A DNA stretch of 64,000 nt from GWB2-37-7 sp942492835 (GTDB lineage Bacteria > Bacillota > Clostridia > Lutisporales > Lutisporaceae): assembly GCA_942492835.1 (NCBI GenBank), contig OW818645.1, positions 2,294,001-2,358,000 of the forward strand. Reading direction: 5' to 3'. Position numbers and translations under genes: made by a program. Within the stretch, counting starts at the first letter, position 1; every line of letters starts with the position of its first letter. The notes beneath the pieces were generated by a model. The model ran no database searches. It was not told the origin of the DNA and worked only from the letters and a program-made list of their open reading frames with translations. Shown piece after piece: positions 50,401-58,854 of this stretch.

Positions 50401-52939
50401 AAGAATCTCCAAAAGAGAGCAATAATGCTTTAATACGTTTATACTCTAAATGATCTTCTGTAGTGCCAAAGCTCTCTAACAGCTTCTCAGCTTTTGTTAA
50501 ATATTTGAAAGATTTTTTAACTTCATTATGATTTGGCAATATTTGAGCAAAACCTAAGCATACATCCAGAATATTTTTGCCATTTTTCGTTACTTTGGTT
50601 AATTTTTCTGCCTTTGTTAAATATTCTATAGCGAAACTCTCACGACCAGCTTCGTAATTTAAGAGTCCAATCTGTATCATTAATGTAGTTTTTTCAACCT
50701 TATCATCAACCATAGAAAGAGCTTTTTCCAGATTTTTGATTTCACCGTTATTATCTTTTAATGAGTGCATTTTCTCGGCATTTTCTATGCAGTATTTTTT
50801 TACCTTTTCTTTGACATTCGCTTTTTCCAAATGGAATATTAACTCATCCATATTAGCAGCTAAATTAATTTCCTTTTCAGCTTCTAGTATTTCAGAGGCT
50901 ATTTTATGTTTGTTTATTTTTTCTTTACTGCTGATTCTTTCATATATAATGTCCTTAAACACCTTATTGTTAAGGTCATAAACATATCCGGTATCCTCAA
51001 TCTTTCTGCATAAAACTCCATTGTTGACCATGTCTTGGACAGAATCCTTTAATTCTAAAAGGGTGACATCGATAAAACTGGGGAAAACAAGTATTGATAT
51101 AGGCTTATTAAAGACTGAAATTACCTTTAATATTTCCTGTTTTATGTTGTCAGAATCCTTCATTTGATTTAATAGAGCTTGTTCAATACTAATAGGGAGA
51201 GCTAATAATTTATAGTTATTTTTATCAGGAAGATCAATATCCCATCTTCCGGTTACTTTATTAACATATATTATTTTACGATTATATAAGTCTTTAATTA
51301 TCTCACTTATAAAAAGTGGATTACCATAGGATTGCGAATATATCCTCTCTGCTAGCATCACAGGGTTAGTAGGCATAGATAACATATTTTTTATCATTTG
51401 ATCTGTTTGTTCTAAATCAAGATTCCTCATATAAATAGAGTCAGAATCTTTACGTGGCTTTATATTACTGATAAATTCCAAAAACTTTGGATTATTAGAG
51501 GCCTCCCCATCTCTATAGGAAAATATCAATATTATATTTTTATCTTTTATAACCTCGGTATATAAGTAAGTAAAGGTATCAATTGTAAATTCGTTTGCAA
51601 AGTGTATATTATCTACTATAATAATAACAGGCTTGCCCTTTATACTATCACTTATAAAACCAGCTATTCTATTTAACAATCTGTATTTTGTAGTTTCTTC
51701 TTTTAAGTATTCTGTAGGAATAATATTTTTTCTATCACCTATTTCAGGGAAAAACTTCATAAGCTCTGATTCGTATTTCTCAATAGTTTCAGTATCTGAT
51801 TCTAATATTAACTTTCTAAGGATTTCAACCCACATTTTATTGCTGCTATCATTTAAATTACTTAAGCTAAAGCTTGAAAAAACATTTGCTTTTTTTAGCT
51901 CAAGTAGAAATTTTATTTCCTCTAAGAAGCGGGTCTTACCTGTTCCAGTATCTCCTTGGACCAAGAATATCTTTTTTATAGGCTTATACCTAATCATGAG
52001 ATCGTAGGAGGTCATAATATTACTTATTTCATCTTCTCTAGCAATTATTTTTGTATGAAGATTTAATCTTTCAAACTCATCCATAGAAAGAATTGTATAG
52101 TCTTTATTTAAACATTTATTTAGTTCATTAATAAACTTATATAAATAGTTAAAAGGATAGGTTTCGTTAAACATAATAATCTTTTCAATAATTGGAAGCA
52201 ATTTGTTAAGGAAATCAACCTCATCACTGCTGTACTCTATGTCATTATAATTTTTTAACCTTTGTATAAATATGGATAGTTCTTCCTTGGGACTTAATTT
52301 ATAGTTTTGCTTTCTAAGCATAGTTAATAATAAAACTCCCAGTGAATATATATCCGATTCTATACTTGGCTTTTCGCCAGATAATACTTTTGGTGATATA
52401 AAATATGAGTCATCCGTTTTATCACCTATGAAAAAATTCTTCTCTAATTCTACTGTAGCAATATCCTTTAGCATTATTTTATAACAAGCATTATTTTCTA
52501 TAACCATTATATTATTTAAGTTTAATGCACCATAAATATACCCCTTCATATGAAGATAATTTACAGCTTTGCATAGCTCTATGAAAACGTCCATTATCTG
52601 AAAAGAATTCATATTCTGAATATGTTCTATCAAATTTTTAGATACTTCAATGTATTCACTGGTATAAAAATAATGCTCCTCTGAACTTCTTTTATTATCA
52701 GTGCGTGAAATTATATTAAAGGCATAATTCTTAACTATATTTTCATTATTAAGATTTATAAGCCTTATAAATTCATTTGAATAAAACTCTATCAGCGAAT
52801 TAGGTATGAATTCAGAGTTTAATATGTTTAATTGTATCTCTTTATATCCACCCAATATATCGGAAACTAAATAAGTTGATACTAATCTATTTTGATTTAA
52901 ATTCTTTAATATTCTAAATCTATTGTTTACTAGTTCCAT
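47492..52939 (-). CDS. Giant pseudokinase-ATPase-TPR-GAF-GGDEF-GAF signalling protein
   Basis: 1815 residues, no membrane helix. Residues 1-280 are a Ser/Thr kinase fold whose catalytic loop reads GYIYGALNLNNIMV (no HRD) and whose metal motif is lost (KDIAT), so a pseudokinase. Residues ~295-560 are an AAA/STAND-type ATPase with QGDTGTGKT (329-336) and Walker B IIIVDNIH. About 680-1280 are tandem TPR-like helices. Next come GAF (~1320-1460), GGDEF (~1470-1630, RYGGEEF at 1558-1562, active form, no RxxD inhibitory site) and a second GAF (~1660-1815). It should couple sensing by GAF/TPR parts to cyclic-di-GMP synthesis. The layout matches large PknB-ATPase histidine-kinase-like regulators, with GGDEF in place of the kinase. 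It ends against the XRE gene. Confidence 0.88.
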   Translation of the reverse strand: MELVNNRFRILKNLNQNRLVSTYLVSDILGGYKEIQLNILNSEFIPNSLIEFYSNEFIRLINLNNENIVKNYAFNIISRTDNKRSSEEHYFYTSEYIEVSKNLIEHIQNMNSFQIMDVFIELCKAVNYLHMKGYIYGALNLNNIMVIENNACYKIMLKDIATVELEKNFFIGDKTDDSYFISPKVLSGEKPSIESDIYSLGVLLLTMLRKQNYKLSPKEELSIFIQRLKNYNDIEYSSDEVDFLNKLLPIIEKIIMFNETYPFNYLYKFINELNKCLNKDYTILSMDEFERLNLHTKIIAREDEISNIMTSYDLMIRYKPIKKIFLVQGDTGTGKTRFLEEIKFLLELKKANVFSSFSLSNLNDSSNKMWVEILRKLILESDTETIEKYESELMKFFPEIGDRKNIIPTEYLKEETTKYRLLNRIAGFISDSIKGKPVIIIVDNIHFANEFTIDTFTYLYTEVIKDKNIILIFSYRDGEASNNPKFLEFISNIKPRKDSDSIYMRNLDLEQTDQMIKNMLSMPTNPVMLAERIYSQSYGNPLFISEIIKDLYNRKIIYVNKVTGRWDIDLPDKNNYKLLALPISIEQALLNQMKDSDNIKQEILKVISVFNKPISILVFPSFIDVTLLELKDSVQDMVNNGVLCRKIEDTGYVYDLNNKVFKDIIYERISSKEKINKHKIASEILEAEKEINLAANMDELIFHLEKANVKEKVKKYCIENAEKMHSLKDNNGEIKNLEKALSMVDDKVEKTTLMIQIGLLNYEAGRESFAIEYLTKAEKLTKVTKNGKNILDVCLGFAQILPNHNEVKKSFKYLTKAEKLLESFGTTEDHLEYKRIKALLLSFGDSFEESIKLCVELLDECSDEFAKTKGNTCRLLAFMYSKVSRIDEALNLYKEAIKLLEIAGYTRGILYALNNIGGIYTDYYEDTEKSLENFIRVKNLSEEYGLLSSEILGLVNIAVIYSIKFDYQAAYDYYKLALEKSLEINFENEIFFLYNALTFVCIDMDNYSEAFHYHNLCQKSIEKSPEDGLDIVEFYKSSAALYDTFGEFEKSEEFVSKAVKFYKNDASIDKFDFIIQDNINKLRFKDEGTYNSNIKKILASCERFVSAQTKVTALSNAAIVLGAKKDHKNANKMLIEAEKSMSASIHDIVKAKYYYAKGISGTEENCVTTLLKGLKSAKSAKNKKLIAKITTQLGNYYFSKGNYYYSANYYIEACELLKNLIYQVPDDYKLVYINSYKLARVFNRTKYIKAILSGEEESNLQEFEDKFELESFSELYELLSIDEASNFMENKDFIHSISELYISNLPKSIISEGDILSNISSDAINNIELVIKYLAAITLSTRGLVVIAGQRQDLSVISSINESYDLPSNRYIFDRVKASMEPILLTKKSIKNEGDINLLSEDIDACLCIPITVHNSHSSIGVKIEKLKTLNPRDNIIGYLYLESDRILNNFTDEGLKKCIRFCNFLALLIEKHQLTLAASIDKLTGALTRKYLEDTLRNVIESSSNYGEAFSIIMYDLDRFKSINDRFGHQTGDEVLRRVSRIVLDNIDRDDYLGRYGGEEFIVILPGKGINEALIIADELRKKIQLESILGDKADVTVSLGVVSYPVHGQIVQELVNKADQALYVAKESGRNRCQAWDSEFLNKVKPTNNLSGIISGNLVQDSRNILALVELIQIINKNVSKKEKIYNFLGRMIEIIEAQLGTLLLIENEEVVEIFGRKSKKEEWTQNINFNISIVKSVIESKQGVVLIDWDDFGNNDIITGLPDWYSILAIPVIVKDEIKGVIYLSASTKNKEFGVNELNFINILSNLIATII

Positions 52940-53143
52940 TTTGAATCACATCCTAAAGTATTTTGAAATTATTAGATTCATATGTTATAAAAATATATTG
53001 ACTATAATATAAAAGCAGATGTTTCTACTGCCTATGTCCTTTTATTATACAATAAACTTACAGGTAAAATAAACTAATTACCTAACATTTTTAAAATACT
53101 ATATGAATATAGAACTTACATTTATTTTACAGAAACCTCTGCC

Positions 53144-53193
53144 TAGAAAATAGAAGGAGCATGTGCCTAAGCACATGCTCCTTCTATTTTCTA
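53144..53193 (-). terminator. Stem-loop at the end of fhs
   Basis: A 23-bp perfect inverted repeat (core AGAAGGAGCATGTGC) overlaps the fhs stop codon. The T run is short, but stem strength and position fit a transcript end. Confidence 0.75.
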
Positions 53194-54858
53194 AAACAAA
53201 CCGGAAATTACTCCGTTTTCATCTATATCAATTTTTTCCGCTGAAGGAATCTTTGGAAGTCCCGGCATTATCATAATGTCCCCTGTAAGGGCTACTATGA
53301 AGCCTGCTCCTGCTGATACTCTTACTTCTTTAACTGTAATGTCAAAGCCTGTAGGTCTGCCTAGAAGATTCGGATTATCAGATAAGGAGTATTGAGTCTT
53401 AGCCATACAAATTGGATACTTATCTAGGCCGAGGTCTTCCAGCTTTTTGATTGCCTTAGCTGCTTTTGGTGCAAATAATACATTGTCAGCACCATACATT
53501 TCCTTAGCTATTTTGTTAATTTTGTTCTTAATGCTGTCTTTTTCATCATATAGGAATTGGAACTCACTAGCTTTTTCTGCTGCTGCTACAACCTTTCGAG
53601 CTAGGTCTTCGCCGCCTTCGCCGCCTTTTTCCCATACTTCGCATAGTGAAGCTTCAACACCAAGCTTTTTGCAGTGTTCTTGCACCAAAGCTACTTCTGC
53701 AGCTGTATCGGTTGCAAATTTGTTTATTGCAACTACCACAGGAACACCGAACTTGCTTACGTTTTCTATTTGCTTCTCCATATTTGTAAAGCCTCTTTTT
53801 AAAGCTTCAAGATTTTCTGATGTAAGCTCTGTCTTTGCTACTCCACCGTGCATTTTAAGTGCTCTAATAGTTGCTACTATAACAACTGCAGAAGGTTTTA
53901 ATCCGCCGAATCTGCACTTTATGTTCATAAATTTCTCTGCGCCTAGGTCAGCACCAAAGCCTGCTTCTGTTACCAGATAATCAGCTAGCTTAAGCCCCAG
54001 TTTAGTAGCTACTATGCTATTGCAGCCATGAGCAATATTTGCAAAAGGTCCGCCATGTATAAACGCAGGTGTATGCTCTAAGGTCTGTACAAGATTTGGT
54101 TTTATTGCATCCTTAAGAAGTAATGTCATAGCTCCTTGTACCTTTAGCTGCGAAACGGTTAGAGGATTGTTGCTATAATCGTAAGCAAAAACTATTCTGC
54201 TCAATCTTTCTTTAAGATCCATCAAGCTATTAGAAAGACAAAGTATAGCCATAACTTCAGAAGCAACAGTTATCATGAAGCCCTCTTCTCTTACAAAGCC
54301 ATTAGCCTTGCCTCCCATACCTACTACAATATCTCTTAAAGCTCTGTCATTCATGTCCATTACACGCTTCCAAACTATCTGTCTTGGATCGATGTTCAAG
54401 GAATTTCCATGATTAATATGATTATCTATTGCAGCTGACAATAAATTGTTTGCTGCAGTTATTGCGTGCATATCTCCAGTGAAATGTAGGTTTATATCCT
54501 CCATTGGAACTACCTGTGCATATCCACCACCAGCAGCACCACCCTTTACACCAAATACAGGTCCTAGAGATGGCTCTCTAAGTGCTATGCAGGCATTTTT
54601 CCCTATTTTATTAAGAGCATCACCTAAGCCTACTGTAGTTGTGGACTTTCCCTCTCCGGCAGGAGTGGGATTGATAGCGGTGACTAGTATTAGCTTTCCA
54701 TCCTTCTTATTCTCAAGTCTTTTCCATATGTCATAACTTATTTTAGCCTTATATTTACCGTAGTTTTCTATTTCATCTTCTTGTATCCCAAGCTTTATTG
54801 CCACCTCGTTAATAGGTAGCATTTTGACTTGCTGTGCTATTTCTATATCTGACTTCAT
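53191..54858 (-). CDS. fhs: Formate-tetrahydrofolate ligase
   Basis: 555-residue enzyme that makes 10-formyl-tetrahydrofolate from formate, ATP and THF, or runs in reverse to gain ATP. Motifs include the P-loop TPAGEGKSTTTVGLGDAL, EPSLGPVFGVKGGAAGGGYA and FIHGGPFANIAHGCNS. It follows ftcD by 59 bases on the same strand. Because FtcD delivers a formimino C1 unit to THF, the pair suggests recovery of ATP from histidine carbon, provided a cyclodeaminase/cyclohydrolase is encoded elsewhere. AAAGGAGAG precedes the ATG. Confidence 0.97.
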   Translation of the reverse strand: MKSDIEIAQQVKMLPINEVAIKLGIQEDEIENYGKYKAKISYDIWKRLENKKDGKLILVTAINPTPAGEGKSTTTVGLGDALNKIGKNACIALREPSLGPVFGVKGGAAGGGYAQVVPMEDINLHFTGDMHAITAANNLLSAAIDNHINHGNSLNIDPRQIVWKRVMDMNDRALRDIVVGMGGKANGFVREEGFMITVASEVMAILCLSNSLMDLKERLSRIVFAYDYSNNPLTVSQLKVQGAMTLLLKDAIKPNLVQTLEHTPAFIHGGPFANIAHGCNSIVATKLGLKLADYLVTEAGFGADLGAEKFMNIKCRFGGLKPSAVVIVATIRALKMHGGVAKTELTSENLEALKRGFTNMEKQIENVSKFGVPVVVAINKFATDTAAEVALVQEHCKKLGVEASLCEVWEKGGEGGEDLARKVVAAAEKASEFQFLYDEKDSIKNKINKIAKEMYGADNVLFAPKAAKAIKKLEDLGLDKYPICMAKTQYSLSDNPNLLGRPTGFDITVKEVRVSAGAGFIVALTGDIMIMPGLPKIPSAEKIDIDENGVISGLF

Positions 54859-54917
54859 GTATGCTCTCCTTTCAGGGTTGAGTTATTCGTTGAATCATAT
54901 CGCTATATGCCTATGTT

Positions 54918-55817
54918 TTATTCCAATATTCTGTTTTCTAACACCTGATTCATGCTGAAGTTTTCTAATCTCAGGTAGTAGGAAGCTGTATCAACTAAGG
55001 CTTCCATAGGAGTTAAACCTATTATTTCACTACCTACAACATTTATACCATATCGCGCTGCTTCGAATTTTACTGTCTCAAATACTCTGTAAAGTGCAGT
55101 TTTCGTAAAGTCTGTCATGTTGATAGATACTTGAACTATGCCTCTTTCCTTTAACTCAACGCCCATTGCCTTTGTAAATCTAAAGCCACCAGATATATGT
55201 CTGATACACTTTGAAATCTTGTTAGCTATTTCAATATTATTTGTGTCAAGGTTGATGTTGAAGGCTACAAGAGGCATTCTTGCGCCTACTACTGTAGCTC
55301 CTGCTGTTGGATGCTGCTCAGCTGGTCCGAAATCAGGCTTCCACTCAGGCTGTTTTATCTTTTCCTTGAAGCCTTCATATTCACCCTTCCTTATATTTGC
55401 AAGATTTTCTCTTTTTGGATTAGATGCAGCCTTTTCATAAAGGTATATTGGCAGGTTGTACTTGCTTGCTATTTCCTCTGCAACCTCTTTAGAAAGAGCA
55501 ATTGCCTCTTCCATAGTAACGTTCTTTATAGGTATGAAAGGAACAACATCTATTGCACCCATTCTTGGATGCTCACCCTTATGATTGTTCATGTTTATGT
55601 TTGCAATAGCTATGCCTGCGGCCTCAATCATTGCACATTTGACAGCCTCTGGCTCTCCTATAACAGTTACAACCGCTCTGTTATGATCCTTATCTGCACT
55701 GTAATCAAGCAACTTGCAGCCCTCTGTCTTTATAAATGGAGCAACTATCTTCTCGATTACATCCATATCCCTGCCTTCACTAAAGTTAGGAACGCACTCA
55801 ATAATTTTGTTAAACAT
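54918..55817 (-). CDS. ftcD: Glutamate formimidoyltransferase
   Basis: 299-residue transferase that moves the formimino group of N-formimino-L-glutamate to THF, releasing glutamate. Family blocks: IIECVPNFSEGRDMDVIEKI, DKDHNRAVVTVIG, GEHPRMGAIDVVPFIP and HISGGFRFTKAMGVEL. It lacks the C-terminal cyclodeaminase domain of the animal enzyme. ATG 55817 follows GAGGAGGT; the longer frame to 55877 enters hutU. The gene follows hutU by 37 bases, so it is the second gene of a histidine catabolic operon. hutH and hutI are not in the window. Confidence 0.95.
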   Translation of the reverse strand: MFNKIIECVPNFSEGRDMDVIEKIVAPFIKTEGCKLLDYSADKDHNRAVVTVIGEPEAVKCAMIEAAGIAIANINMNNHKGEHPRMGAIDVVPFIPIKNVTMEEAIALSKEVAEEIASKYNLPIYLYEKAASNPKRENLANIRKGEYEGFKEKIKQPEWKPDFGPAEQHPTAGATVVGARMPLVAFNINLDTNNIEIANKISKCIRHISGGFRFTKAMGVELKERGIVQVSINMTDFTKTALYRVFETVKFEAARYGINVVGSEIIGLTPMEALVDTASYYLRLENFSMNQVLENRILE

Positions 55818-55854
55818 TTTATACCTCCTCAATTGTTTTTTAATATATTTAATA

Positions 55855-57882
55855 CTATTTGTTGAATACCTTTGCAACTAAACTTTCTACCAAATCTTCC
55901 TTTGGAATGTATGGAATAGTGATATGTCCAGCTCCTGCATAGTTTTTGTTGTATTCTACGCAAGTCTCTACTGAGTGTGAGTTTCTTGCCCAGGAACGTC
56001 GTGCAACACCACCCATTACATCCCACATCATAGAAGACTTAATTATACTATCAATTCTTTCACTACCGTCCAACACAAGACCGAAGCCTCCATTTATGGA
56101 CTTTCCTATACCAACACCGCCGCCATTATGGAGAGCAATCAAGCTCATACCTCTTGCAGCATTGCCGGCAAAGCATTGAGTAGCCATATCTGCCATAACA
56201 TTACTTCCATCTTTTATATTAGAAGTTTCTCTAAATGGAGAATCTGTTCCGCTTACATCGTGATGATCTCTACCAAGCATTACAGGTCCTATCTCACCAT
56301 TGCGAACCATTTCGTTGAACTTAAGAGCTATTCTGGTTCTTCCCTCAGCATCTTGATACAATATTCTTGCTTTAGTTCCAACAACCAGCTTATTCTCTTT
56401 TGCATCTCTAATCCAAATCCAGTTATCTCTATCCTGACCACGTCTGTTTGGATCAATACAATCCATAGCTGCTTTATCAGTTTTATCAAGATCTTCATCC
56501 TTACCACTTAAGCAAACCCATCTGAAAGGTCCATAACCATAATCGAAAAGCTCGGGGCCTAGTAGGTCTTCGACATAAGATGGGAATATGAAGCCGTCCT
56601 TTTCATCTATTCCATTCTTAGATATTTCTTTAACGCCAGCATCATATATAGCCTTCATGAAGGAATTGCCATAATCAAAGAAATAGGAGCCTCTTTCTAC
56701 AAGAATCTTTATAAGATCAAAGTGTTTTCTTAGAGATTTATCTACTAACTGCCTGAACTTCTCTCTGTCTGTTGCAAGCAGGTTTGTTCTATCCTCAAAG
56801 GTTATGCCTTGAGGACAGTAGCCTCCATCGTATGCTACGTGACAAGAGGTCTGATCAGAAAGCAATTCTATTTTTATATTATTGTCAACTGCATATTGAA
56901 GTAAATCAACTATGTTTCCATGATATGCAATTGATATAGTCTTCTTTTTCTCCATGAATTCCTTAGCAGTTTCAAAAACTTCTTTTAAATCTGATGATAT
57001 TTTTGATACCCAGCCTTGGTCATGTCTGGTCTTAATTCTTGAGTAATCCACCTCAGCTATAATACCAACACCATTAGCGATTTCTATAGCCTTTGGCTGT
57101 GCACCACTCATGCCGCCCAAGCCTGAAGTAACAAATAATCTTCCGCTAAGATCCTGATCACTTGGGATGCCTAGCTTTAGCCTGCCTGCTGTAAGAATAG
57201 TGTTGAAGGTACCATGTACTATGCCTTGAGGTCCTATATACATCCAGCCTCCGGCAGTCATCTGACCGTAGTTTGCGACGCCCATTTGTTCAGCAATTTC
57301 CCAATCCTGCTGATTGTCAAACATACCAATCATAAGAGCATTTGTAATTATAACTCTAGGTGCATCGGGTTTTGATGGGAACAACCCGAGAGGGTGACCT
57401 GATTCTACAACTAAGGTTTGGTACTCTGTCATAACCTCAAGATATTTTTTTAAAAGTCTGTACTGCAGCCAATTTTGACATACCTGACCTGTTTCTCCGT
57501 ATGTTACCAGCTCATAGGGATATAATGAAACTTCAAAGTCTAGATTGTTATCAATCATGACTTGAAAAGCTTTTCCCTCAACACAGTTTCCTTTATAATC
57601 ATTTATTGACTTTCCATGGATTCTGCCTTCAGGACGATATCTATATGCATATACTCGTCCGTATTTTACTAGCTCATCTAAGAACTCAGGAGCTAAGGTT
57701 TCATGAAGCTCCTCAGGCACATATCTTAATGCATTCTTCAGTGCTATTTCAGTTTGTGCTTGAGTCAATCTGAAGCCTCTATTAGGAGCTCTTCTAATAC
57801 CCTCTTGGAACTCAGGCATATCTGGTAGCTCATTACTTAACTTGACTGTCATTGCATTAGCTACATTATAGTTATTAATCAT
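55855..57882 (-). CDS. hutU: Urocanate hydratase
   Basis: 675-residue NAD-dependent urocanase, the second step of histidine degradation (urocanate to imidazolone propionate). Length fits the long clostridial type. Recognisable blocks are YVPEELHETLAPEFLDEL, the NAD-binding GGLGGMSGAQPKAIEIA, and GRDHHDVSGTDSPFRETS near the C-terminus. ATG 57882 follows TTTAGGAGGT. A good minus-strand promoter lies 72-99 bases upstream, so this is the first gene of hutU-ftcD-fhs. Confidence 0.96.
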   Translation of the reverse strand: MINNYNVANAMTVKLSNELPDMPEFQEGIRRAPNRGFRLTQAQTEIALKNALRYVPEELHETLAPEFLDELVKYGRVYAYRYRPEGRIHGKSINDYKGNCVEGKAFQVMIDNNLDFEVSLYPYELVTYGETGQVCQNWLQYRLLKKYLEVMTEYQTLVVESGHPLGLFPSKPDAPRVIITNALMIGMFDNQQDWEIAEQMGVANYGQMTAGGWMYIGPQGIVHGTFNTILTAGRLKLGIPSDQDLSGRLFVTSGLGGMSGAQPKAIEIANGVGIIAEVDYSRIKTRHDQGWVSKISSDLKEVFETAKEFMEKKKTISIAYHGNIVDLLQYAVDNNIKIELLSDQTSCHVAYDGGYCPQGITFEDRTNLLATDREKFRQLVDKSLRKHFDLIKILVERGSYFFDYGNSFMKAIYDAGVKEISKNGIDEKDGFIFPSYVEDLLGPELFDYGYGPFRWVCLSGKDEDLDKTDKAAMDCIDPNRRGQDRDNWIWIRDAKENKLVVGTKARILYQDAEGRTRIALKFNEMVRNGEIGPVMLGRDHHDVSGTDSPFRETSNIKDGSNVMADMATQCFAGNAARGMSLIALHNGGGVGIGKSINGGFGLVLDGSERIDSIIKSSMMWDVMGGVARRSWARNSHSVETCVEYNKNYAGAGHITIPYIPKEDLVESLVAKVFNK

Positions 57883-57953
57883 TAAATACCTCCTAAAATA
57901 TTGAAAATTTCTGCACATTTGAATATATTATGCAGTATTAACACAAATATCTC

Positions 57954-57981
57954 ATTATATATATTACCACAATTTTGACAA
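57954..57981 (-). promoter_or_regulatory. Sigma-A promoter for hutU-ftcD-fhs
   Basis: On the minus strand, TTGTCA (57981-57976) and TATAAT (57959-57954) with 16 bases between, about 72 bases upstream of the hutU start. The rest of the 57883-58245 gap is AT-rich, with a run of A residues and no gene. Confidence 0.7.
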
Positions 57982-58188
57982 AAAGCCGTTAAGAGTAAAA
58001 AAAAACCCCTTTATTAAAATATTTTTATTTTTAAAAAATATTTTTTTAAATTATATAAAATCGTGGAGATGTTGCATCACAAGGATAAGAGCCAAAATAA
58101 GCAGAAATAATTATTAAATTATTATAAAAAATGTAATAATAAGTAATTGACTAACAAAATCAAAATTTGATATAATATTTTAATTTAT

Positions 58189-58217
58189 TTGACATATAAT
58201 ATATGATATGATAAAAT
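58189..58217 (+). promoter_or_regulatory. Sigma-A promoter of veg
   Basis: TTGACA (58189-58194), 17-base spacer, TAAAAT (58212-58217). Perfect -35 and spacing, about 28 bases upstream of the start codon. A strong promoter is typical of veg. Confidence 0.85.
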
Positions 58218-58245
58218 CTAAGATGTTGGGAAGGAAGGTGGTTTT

Positions 58246-58518
58246 GTGGCTACAAAAAATACCCTATCCCTCATCAGAAGTAATGTAGACAGCTATGTAG
58301 GGGAAAGAGTTGTGCTAAAGGCCAATAAAGGCAGAAAAAAAATCAGCATAAAAGAAGGTATTATTGAGAAGACATATCCTAGCATATTTGTTATAAGAAT
58401 AGATGCCGAGGTTCCTGAAGACTTTGGCAGAACTGTATCGTACAGCTACTCTGATATATTAACAAAATCAATTGAGTTATTTGCTTGTAAAGATAATATA
58501 AAAATAGGATGTATGTAA
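58246..58518 (+). CDS. veg: Veg family protein
   Basis: 90-residue basic protein of the Veg family, small DNA/RNA-related proteins linked to biofilm gene control in Bacillus. The family pattern SYVGERVVLKANKGRKKISIKEGIIEKTYPS and SYSYSDILTKSIEL is clear. It starts at a GTG with GGAAGGTGG before it and sits between a strong promoter and a terminator, so it is monocistronic and probably highly expressed. Confidence 0.93.
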   Translation: MATKNTLSLIRSNVDSYVGERVVLKANKGRKKISIKEGIIEKTYPSIFVIRIDAEVPEDFGRTVSYSYSDILTKSIELFACKDNIKIGCM

Positions 58519-58544
58519 TATCTTATTAAATAATACCAGTACAT

Positions 58545-58577
58545 AAAAGGAGAACTGAATAGTTCTCCTTTTATATT
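58545..58577 (+). terminator. Rho-independent terminator of veg
   Basis: AAAAGGAGAACT pairs with AGTTCTCCTTTT around a 4-base loop, then a T-rich end. Confidence 0.85.
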
Positions 58578-58697
58578 TTGCACTAAAATAATTTTTATGC
58601 TATAGAATTAGATTTTATACACTGCTTGCATAAATATATGTATGCAGATTGTAAGAGTTTATTAGTTTTATGAACGTCTAATGAGTAGCCAAATATT

Positions 58698-58744
58698 ATT
58701 CATAAATTTTATAATATTTATGAATCTATGAATTAATATGCATA
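58698..58744. promoter_or_regulatory. Candidate tandem ArgR boxes upstream of the arc operon
   Basis: TATGAATTAATATGCATA (58727-58744) matches every fixed position of the ArgR consensus TNTGNATWWWWATNCANA. Just upstream, ATTCATAAAT (58698-58707) and ATTTATGAAT (58716-58725) form a perfect 10-bp inverted repeat built of ArgR-like half-sites. They lie 47-93 bases upstream of the arcA -35 element, a position suited to activation by arginine-bound ArgR. The rest of the 58519-58854 gap contains no gene. Confidence 0.6.
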
Positions 58745-58790
58745 AAATAACAGTATATTACAAATGATTTAAAGTCGTTGATTTTCATAC

Positions 58791-58819
58791 TTGTACAAAA
58801 CAAGACTAAAGGATATACT
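58791..58819 (+). promoter_or_regulatory. Sigma-A promoter of arcA
   Basis: TTGTAC (58791-58796), 17-base spacer, TATACT (58814-58819), 36 bases before the arcA start codon. Confidence 0.75.
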
Positions 58820-58854
58820 AATTATGTTTAGAAAATAAGGGAAGGAGACTATTT

